The notes under the pieces were generated by a model, which saw nothing but the letters and a program-made list of their open reading frames with translations, was not told the origin of the DNA and ran no database searches. Source: Sipunculus nudus (Eukaryota > Annelida > Sipuncula > Golfingiida > Sipunculidae). Taken from it: a stretch of 64,000 bases of DNA. The stretch spans positions 35,337,840 to 35,401,839 of the forward strand of contig CM049322.1 in assembly GCA_026874595.1 (NCBI GenBank). The letters are read 5' to 3'. This document shows, piece by piece, positions 61,185 through 64,000 of this stretch (within the stretch, counting starts at the first letter, position 1; each line of letters opens with the position of its first letter). The translations under genes and the position numbers were made by a program.

Positions 61185-62288
61185 ATGGTGATTTCCTATG
61201 AAACTGAAATTCACAGAGTTTTACCTTTGAAATTCATCAAATCCAAAATGCCACGGCAGAGTGGAACCAAGTCACCACGGGGCAGAAACAGTGGACATCC
61301 GCCTGGACTTGGGAGAAAAAATAGTAAATTTGGTGAGGAAGAAATCATGGCGGCATTGGCTATTACTGAATTATCTGGTGCTAGAATAGCGTCTTGTGAT
61401 TATTTGAGTGAAACAGTGGAAGAAAAAAGGGCCAGCGGAAAGCCAAAACGCCGTGGCAGAGGTGGTAAATCGGCGAAGGACAGGCGGAGTAATACAAACA
61501 TCGAAGGGCCGATCACGAAAAGGGGATTCCCCAAACAGGCTCAACTAGAAGAACCACTTGAGCGAACCAATATGGCAGTTCCTGCGTCTACAAAGTCACA
61601 GGAAACTTTAGTGAACGGTTCTCGGGGTAGTCCAATTAAATCTGAGGATTATAAAATATTAAAACATCGAGTTAACCCAGTTCTGTCAAGATCACGGGTG
61701 ACGGATGTGAAAGATAAACAAACAGGATTTACATTAAGTACTGAATCTGGGTACACCAGTGGCCCGAATGAATCAGAGGTCACCCCCGGGGATTTCCAAG
61801 AGCCTCGACTGCGGATTGCTAACTTGGGAATCCCCACTGGGATATCCCGTTCGCCTGCAAACACAGGTGCCGTCAAAACTGAGTCAACCAAACCTGAAAC
61901 TTCTGAAGTTTCCTTACCGTTGAAGAAGAGACGCTACTTGTTGGCCGAAAGTGACACATTTGAGGGTAAAATTACCCAACCCCCGGCTCAACATGAACAG
62001 AGTAATTCAGCCCGTGAAAATGTTGCAGAGGCCAGTGGACATAGAGTGGCGACTTCTGATCACTTGGCAGTTATGGCAAGAGGACACCGAGGCAAAGGTC
62101 GAGGCAAAAGAAAAGGTATTTTACGTCAATTTTTCTCTTTGTTAGTTGAGGTTTATCAGAAGAAATAAATAGTAAAAATAAATATATGTTACCGGTATAT
62201 TTACTTAGATTAATTATTTTACCACCTAGTATGATGTATTAATAAATACCGAAAAAAAAGTTTTTATATTTACATATATAAGTGTGTG

Positions 62289-62352
<64 letters not shown>

Positions 62353-63981
62353 TATTATTGATTGAAATTGAATGATCATATTAATGCTTTTAAGTTTTAA
62401 GAACAAGAAGTATTTATTTTGTGAAAATTAGTGTGAAAATATTACATGCAATCACTGCTAGATAAATAGACATATTCAGTGTAGATTGTTGAATGTTATT
62501 TTTTATTTAAAACAATATTTTTAAACTTTTGTGTACCAGGATCAGAAGAAGATAAAGTCTGCAAGAAACCGAAGCTGAACATTTCAAGTCCTGAAAATAC
62601 TGAGTTTGGCACTAAAGGCTCTGATTACATCTTGGTTACGTCAGGTGGGAATTTTAACGTGACCAACAGCAGCCAGCCCTTTGTGAGCCTACCGCAGGCT
62701 TCCGTTATCCAGCCAACCATGGTTTTGCACTCAGCTCCGAAGCTTGATTTACAAGTCAACAAAGTGGCAACTCCTAGCCCCGAGCCTGAGAGTCCCGTTT
62801 GCCTGCAAGTCCCTGAAGTAGTGACAGCGTTAACGCAGCCGAAAACGCAAGTGATCCCCCAAGGCCATGGGACCCTTATACCATGCATGGTGGAGCAGCA
62901 GTCGGCTGAGGTACCGGCAGTTGTTAATGACTCCTCAAGAGGGAAGAATCCTTCAATTTCAACATTTAAAACCAAACAGTCACCAAAACTGACCAATCAG
63001 GGCACAGCATCGCTTATAGCGCAAAAAGCAGGAGGAAATCAGCTTATCTCATTGCCGTTAGAACAACTACTGTCGAGCGGTGCTGTCAATGTTCCACCGC
63101 AGTTGCTGCTGCAGTATGTTCTCCAGCAGCGGCTGAAACAGAAGCTGTCGTCAGTGCTGGTTAAGGATACAGATGGGAAGCTGCATGTAGCATCTCAGCC
63201 TCAGCAGCAACCTCAGCAACAGCAGCAGCCGGTGGACCCAGCACCACAGAGCAACCTGCAGATGATGCACGAGATGCAGATGGCCATCCATCCAGATGAA
63301 GACGGGGACTAGTAAGTTATCATATGAATTTACCAATACAGTGAAACCTGTGTTAAAAGACCACCTGTGGGACTGGCCAAAAATGATCTTTTTTCACAGG
63401 TGGTCTTACTAGACGGATCAGTTTTAACCTATGTGAATGATTTGGGTTCACCAAGGTTGGTCTTAATTGTCAGGTGATCTTTCAGACTAGTTCCACTGTA
63501 TATATTGATCATGACTTTTTGTCTCAGTGACAATATTATTTTGGTTTTTTATGACATGAGAGCACTGTATATTCTCCATTATTTAATAATTCAGTTACCA
63601 AAATTTTCTTTTGCAGTATCCTTGTGATTAAACATGTAGTAATATATACTGTAGAAATATATCATGAGAATTTTATTGTGGCTAATCTTTGTTTACACTC
63701 TGCTTTTATTCCATCATTTCTGAAAAAGTGGTCTTTCTTATAAATTGTCCTCAATGAAAAAAGGGTGAATTAGTTATAGTTGTTGTGTTTACATGACACA
63801 ATGATGACTGGAATTTTTTAAAAAAATTAAATGATAAATGAGTAAATGTATACGTTACTTGTTTCACAACAGCCCAATCCACATAGCAGTCGCCCAGGGG
63901 GAGATTGACGTCATCATGAAGTTAATTGAAGTCATGAAGAGCAAGGACCTGACTGTTGATGTAACTGATGCTAATAAGCAG
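61185..63981 (+). CDS. Bcl-3/IkB-like ankyrin-repeat protein, 5' part (3 exons, runs off window)
   Basis: Exons 61185-62115, 62540-63311 and 63873-63981 join in phase (AAA G|GA TCA; GAC TA|C CCA). The start at 61185 has a good context (aagATGg); ATG 61248 (MPRQSGTKSPRG) is an alternative. Residues 1-310 are low-complexity and basic, with likely nuclear localisation signals (GKPKRRGRGGKSAKDRR; LKKRR; RGHRGKGRGKRK). Exon 2 is Pro/Gln/Ser-rich and ends in a polyglutamine-rich stretch (QPQQQPQQQQQP) before HPDEDGD. Exon 3 opens the first ankyrin repeat: YPIHIAVAQGEIDVIMKLIEV with DVTDANKQ, closest to the first repeats of Bcl-3 and other atypical IkB proteins. Those bind nuclear p50/p52 NF-kB. The remaining repeats lie beyond 64000. 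IkB family is likely; Bcl-3 versus IkB-zeta is not settled. Confidence 0.75.
62295..62356. repeat. (TA)n microsatellite in intron 1 of the Bcl-3-like gene
   Basis: TA run of about 60 bp between exons 61185-62115 and 62540-63311. Confidence 0.9.
63338..63500 (+). mobile_element. MITE with 'CAGTGAAACCT' ends, copy 2, in an intron of the Bcl-3-like gene
   Basis: TA|CAGTGAAACCTGTGTT at the left and AGTTCCACTG|TA at the right form inverted repeats next to TA dinucleotides, consistent with TA-target insertion. The interior contains 'agaccacctgtgggactggcc' and its partial inverse 'cacaggtggtctta'. Confidence 0.6.
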
Positions 63982-64000
63982 GTATGCTTCATTAATATTC

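Overview
This is AT-rich eukaryotic nuclear DNA from an invertebrate animal. Genes are split by GT-AG introns. The intergenic and intronic space is full of tRNA-headed SINEs, decayed LINEs, hAT-like and MITE-type elements, a fold-back element and many (TA)n microsatellites. Protein types and repeat style (for example the 'cagctgagcgtca' ends at 3031 and 22384) fit a mollusc or another lophotrochozoan; the species cannot be named from this window.

Layout. (1) 121-17115, plus strand: a full gene for an atlastin/GBP-like dynamin-superfamily GTPase. The GTPase half is followed by an unusually long helical region built from repeated two-exon modules, then a C-terminal exon with a hydrophobic segment. 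Its introns hold a SINE interrupted by another element, a LINE relic, a second SINE and a solo-LTR-like insertion. (2) 17116-23870: no gene; a 1.77-kb fold-back element lies at 19811-21575. (3) 23875-31608, minus strand: six exons of a chymotrypsin-like serine protease homologue that has lost all three catalytic residues and carries three frameshifts. A 36-bp minisatellite sits in one intron. (4) 33529-38614, plus strand: a broken gene of a large unnamed animal family. Its C-terminal half has a FEN1/XPG-like (PIN-fold) acidic motif set and a CXC-type cysteine cluster. The 5' half is riddled with frameshifts, and a SINE with a perfect 15-bp target duplication splits the gene. (5) 40981-42840, minus strand: a 5'-truncated LINE with a reverse transcriptase. 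(6) 43400-60900: gene-poor repeat terrain, including a 2.41-kb hAT-type element with a perfect 8-bp target duplication that carries a 156-bp satellite array. (7) 61185 to beyond the window, plus strand: the 5' half of a Bcl-3/IkB-like ankyrin gene with an exact kB site about 140 bp upstream of its start codon.

How they relate. The two apparently living genes are an atlastin/GBP-like GTPase and a Bcl-3-like NF-kB regulator. GBP relatives and Bcl-3 both belong to innate immune circuits in other animals, but nothing in the sequence links these two. The most unusual feature is the GTPase's helical region: six short exons of exactly 72 nt alternate with longer 168-178 nt exons, all phase 0. A recent duplication copied four of these exons, and one copied exon carries a frameshift.
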